In this document: piece after piece, positions 5,259 to 6,670 of the stretch
Layout: the number at the start of each line of letters is the position of its first letter
Numbering within the stretch: position 1 is the first letter of the stretch
Notes under the pieces: model-generated
The model's input: the letters and a program-made list of their open reading frames with translations, nothing else
Told to the model about the DNA's origin: nothing
Databases searched by the model: none
Made by a program: the position numbers and the translations under genes
Origin: Deltaproteobacteria bacterium
GTDB taxonomy: Bacteria; Myxococcota_A; UBA9160; SMWR01
Reading direction: 5' to 3'
DNA length: 6,670 nucleotides
Assembly: GCA_019313605.1 (NCBI GenBank)
Contig: JAFDAW010000156.1
Location: 1 to 6,670 of the forward strand

Positions 5259-6670
5259 TCAGATGTCGAGGTGCTCCGAGGCCCAGGCCTGGTACGCCTC
5301 GAGCGACTTGAACAGCTTTACTGGATTCGCACGCGCCGCCGCCGGATCAGGGAGCGCTCGGGCCTGGGTTCGCTCGAGGATTTGATCCAGGAAGGATCGC
5401 AGCGCAGCCATCGGATCCTTTTCGTCAGGTACGAGGCGGCGGGGGTCGAATCGATCGCCGCGCAGGCGATAGATGCCGAGCTCGGACTCGGGGTTCGCAG
5501 GATCCGTTACGAAGATGTCCACGACGATGATCGGCCTGGGCCCCAACCCACCAACGCCGGCTACGGATACGACGCTCACTGCGAGGTATGGGACCGAGCG
5601 GTATCCGCCGCACTCGATTTCGAGAACGAGCGACCCGGACTCCAGTGCGATGGGGGTGGCGGGCACAACGAGATCGGAGGGGAAGGTCTCGCCGGGGGCA
5701 CCAAATTGCGTTAAATCGCCGACGTCTCCGAAACCACTGCGATCCTGCTCGGCGTAGAAGACGTTGACGGGCAGCTCCTTCTCCTCTTCGGGGGCGGACG
5801 TAGCGGCCTTCTCCCCGGCGCTGAGTCTTTGTACGAGAGACTCCATGTCGGCGCGGCGCGCCTCCGTGAGTGTCTCGTCCGAAAGCGCCCGCTCGGCCGC
5901 GGTACGCGCGATGTTCACCTCGAGATCCGCAGCGAGGCTCGCGATCGCGGCGGCCTCCCGCGGCGAGGGGCCGTCCTCGCTGCAATCCATTGCCTGTTGG
6001 AGTGCGATGACTGCGGCGCTGTCGCCATCGATGCGGCGGATGTACGGAATCAGTTTGAGCAGCGAAGGCAGCTCCACGCGGACTTCGGGCTGGTGCTGGG
6101 TCAGTTCGCGCCAGTGCGAGACACCGACGTCTTCGGCGCCGCGTCGGATCTCTTCGTGCACGAGCTGGATCATCGCCGGTGTGGCGACCTCCGCCTCACC
6201 CCGCTCGATCGCCATCTCCCAGAGGGTGGTCACCGCGTCGCGGTTGCGCGCGCTGCGGCGCGACTCCGCGAGCAACATCTCGAAGGCGGCGTCCGAGTCT
6301 CCTCGCGCCCGTGCGCGGGACACCCGCTGCAAGTCGAAGCGCTTCTCCCCACGGGTCCGTTCCACGATGGGTGGCGGCGACTTACCCAGGCGCTTCTCCA
6401 GCTCCAGGCGAATGGCGCCGAAGGCAAACGCCCCGCCTAACAGCGCTCCGGTCACGTGGGCCGTGTAGCCGACGGCCGTGTCGACACCGCCCGGAAACGC
6501 GCCCGGAATCGTGAGCCTCATCGCTCCCTCGTACGTGATCCACAGAAGAGCCAGTATCCAGCCCGGCGCAATCAGTTCCACGGACTTCAGCGGCGAGAGC
6601 CAGCGCAGCAGATCGACCTTCTCGCGCGCGAAGCGCACGAGCGCCGCTGCCACCACACCCGAGACGGCGC
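5259..6670 (-). CDS. Rhomboid-type intramembrane serine protease with long soluble tail (5' end missing)
   Basis: The gene enters from the right edge; 469 residues are visible and the reading frame is open to the edge. The first visible residues, AVSGVVAAALVRF, align with the segment that directly follows the catalytic GxSG motif in many rhomboids (GASG then AISGVMGAYL), so the serine should lie just outside the window. Two membrane segments follow: ELIAPGWILALLWITYEG, and GYTAHVTGALLGGAFAFG with the AHxxGxxxG catalytic histidine (codon 6456-6458). After this comes a soluble tail of roughly 380 residues. Its first half, about 6070-5760 and upstream, is rich in Ala, Glu, Arg and Leu and looks like helical TPR-like repeats. 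The second half (about 5750-5259) is mixed beta/alpha with no family I recognise. Rhomboids usually end soon after the last helix, so the tail is a large extension. The GTG at 6656 is an internal codon, not the start. Convergent with the receptor gene, 41 bases apart. Confidence 0.8.
   Translation of the reverse strand, partial: AVSGVVAAALVRFAREKVDLLRWLSPLKSVELIAPGWILALLWITYEGAMRLTIPGAFPGGVDTAVGYTAHVTGALLGGAFAFGAIRLELEKRLGKSPPPIVERTRGEKRFDLQRVSRARARGDSDAAFEMLLAESRRSARNRDAVTTLWEMAIERGEAEVATPAMIQLVHEEIRRGAEDVGVSHWRELTQHQPEVRVELPSLLKLIPYIRRIDGDSAAVIALQQAMDCSEDGPSPREAAAIASLAADLEVNIARTAAERALSDETLTEARRADMESLVQRLSAGEKAATSAPEEEKELPVNVFYAEQDRSGFGDVGDLTQFGAPGETFPSDLVVPATPIALESGSLVLEIECGGYRSVPYLAVSVVSVAGVGGLGPRPIIVVDIFVTDPANPESELGIYRLRGDRFDPRRLVPDEKDPMAALRSFLDQILERTQARALPDPAAARANPVKLFKSLEAYQAWASEHLDI

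Noticed and set aside
4890..5714. Plus-strand open frame of 274 codons spanning the receptor 3' end and the rhomboid tail
   Set aside because: It overlaps two well-supported genes, one in another frame and one antisense. Its translation has no recognisable motif, and long shadow frames are expected in GC-rich DNA.
5764..6468. Plus-strand open frames antisense to the rhomboid gene (5764-6468, 5829-6440, 6179-6514)
   Set aside because: Their Ser-, Arg- and Ala-rich translations are typical of the antisense strand of a GC-rich gene. The minus-strand frame has clear membrane and catalytic motifs.

Overview
The window reads as chromosomal DNA from a GC-rich Gram-negative bacterium. The outer membrane is implied by a complete TonB-dependent receptor. 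The overall style (GC-rich codons, a large receptor with long loops, a rhomboid protease with a long soluble tail) would fit an uncultured deltaproteobacterial or myxococcal-type lineage, but nothing here fixes the taxonomy.

Layout from left to right. Positions 1-466 hold no credible gene. They contain two adjacent long inverted repeats: a 77-base arm pair (74 of 77 matching) and a 24-base arm pair (23 of 24 matching). Both enclose the same pair of conserved core sequences, but have different loops and different outer arms that remain self-complementary. A leftward alpha/beta hydrolase gene (467-1351) follows, transcribed towards the repeats. It is divergent, across 68 bases, from a rightward Nudix hydrolase gene (1420-2052) that resembles the coenzyme A pyrophosphatase group. 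A 195-base gap with an AT-rich block and a perfect 7-bp hairpin leads into a large rightward TonB-dependent receptor gene (2248-5217, 989 residues). A short 41-base gap separates it from a convergent leftward gene entering from the right edge. That gene encodes the C-terminal part of a rhomboid-type intramembrane protease with a long soluble tail (5259-6670, partial).

The protein genes do not form an obvious pathway or operon. The hydrolase and the Nudix enzyme look like housekeeping or clean-up enzymes sharing an intergenic region. The receptor is probably an independent transcription unit for uptake of an unidentified ligand. The rhomboid is unrelated by position. The most unusual parts are the repeat pair at the left end, where two copies differ in their stems yet each keeps pairing, and the roughly 165-residue insertion in an early barrel loop of the receptor, which carries the only two cysteines predicted for the mature protein. 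No RNA gene, CRISPR array, insertion sequence or phage gene was recognised.
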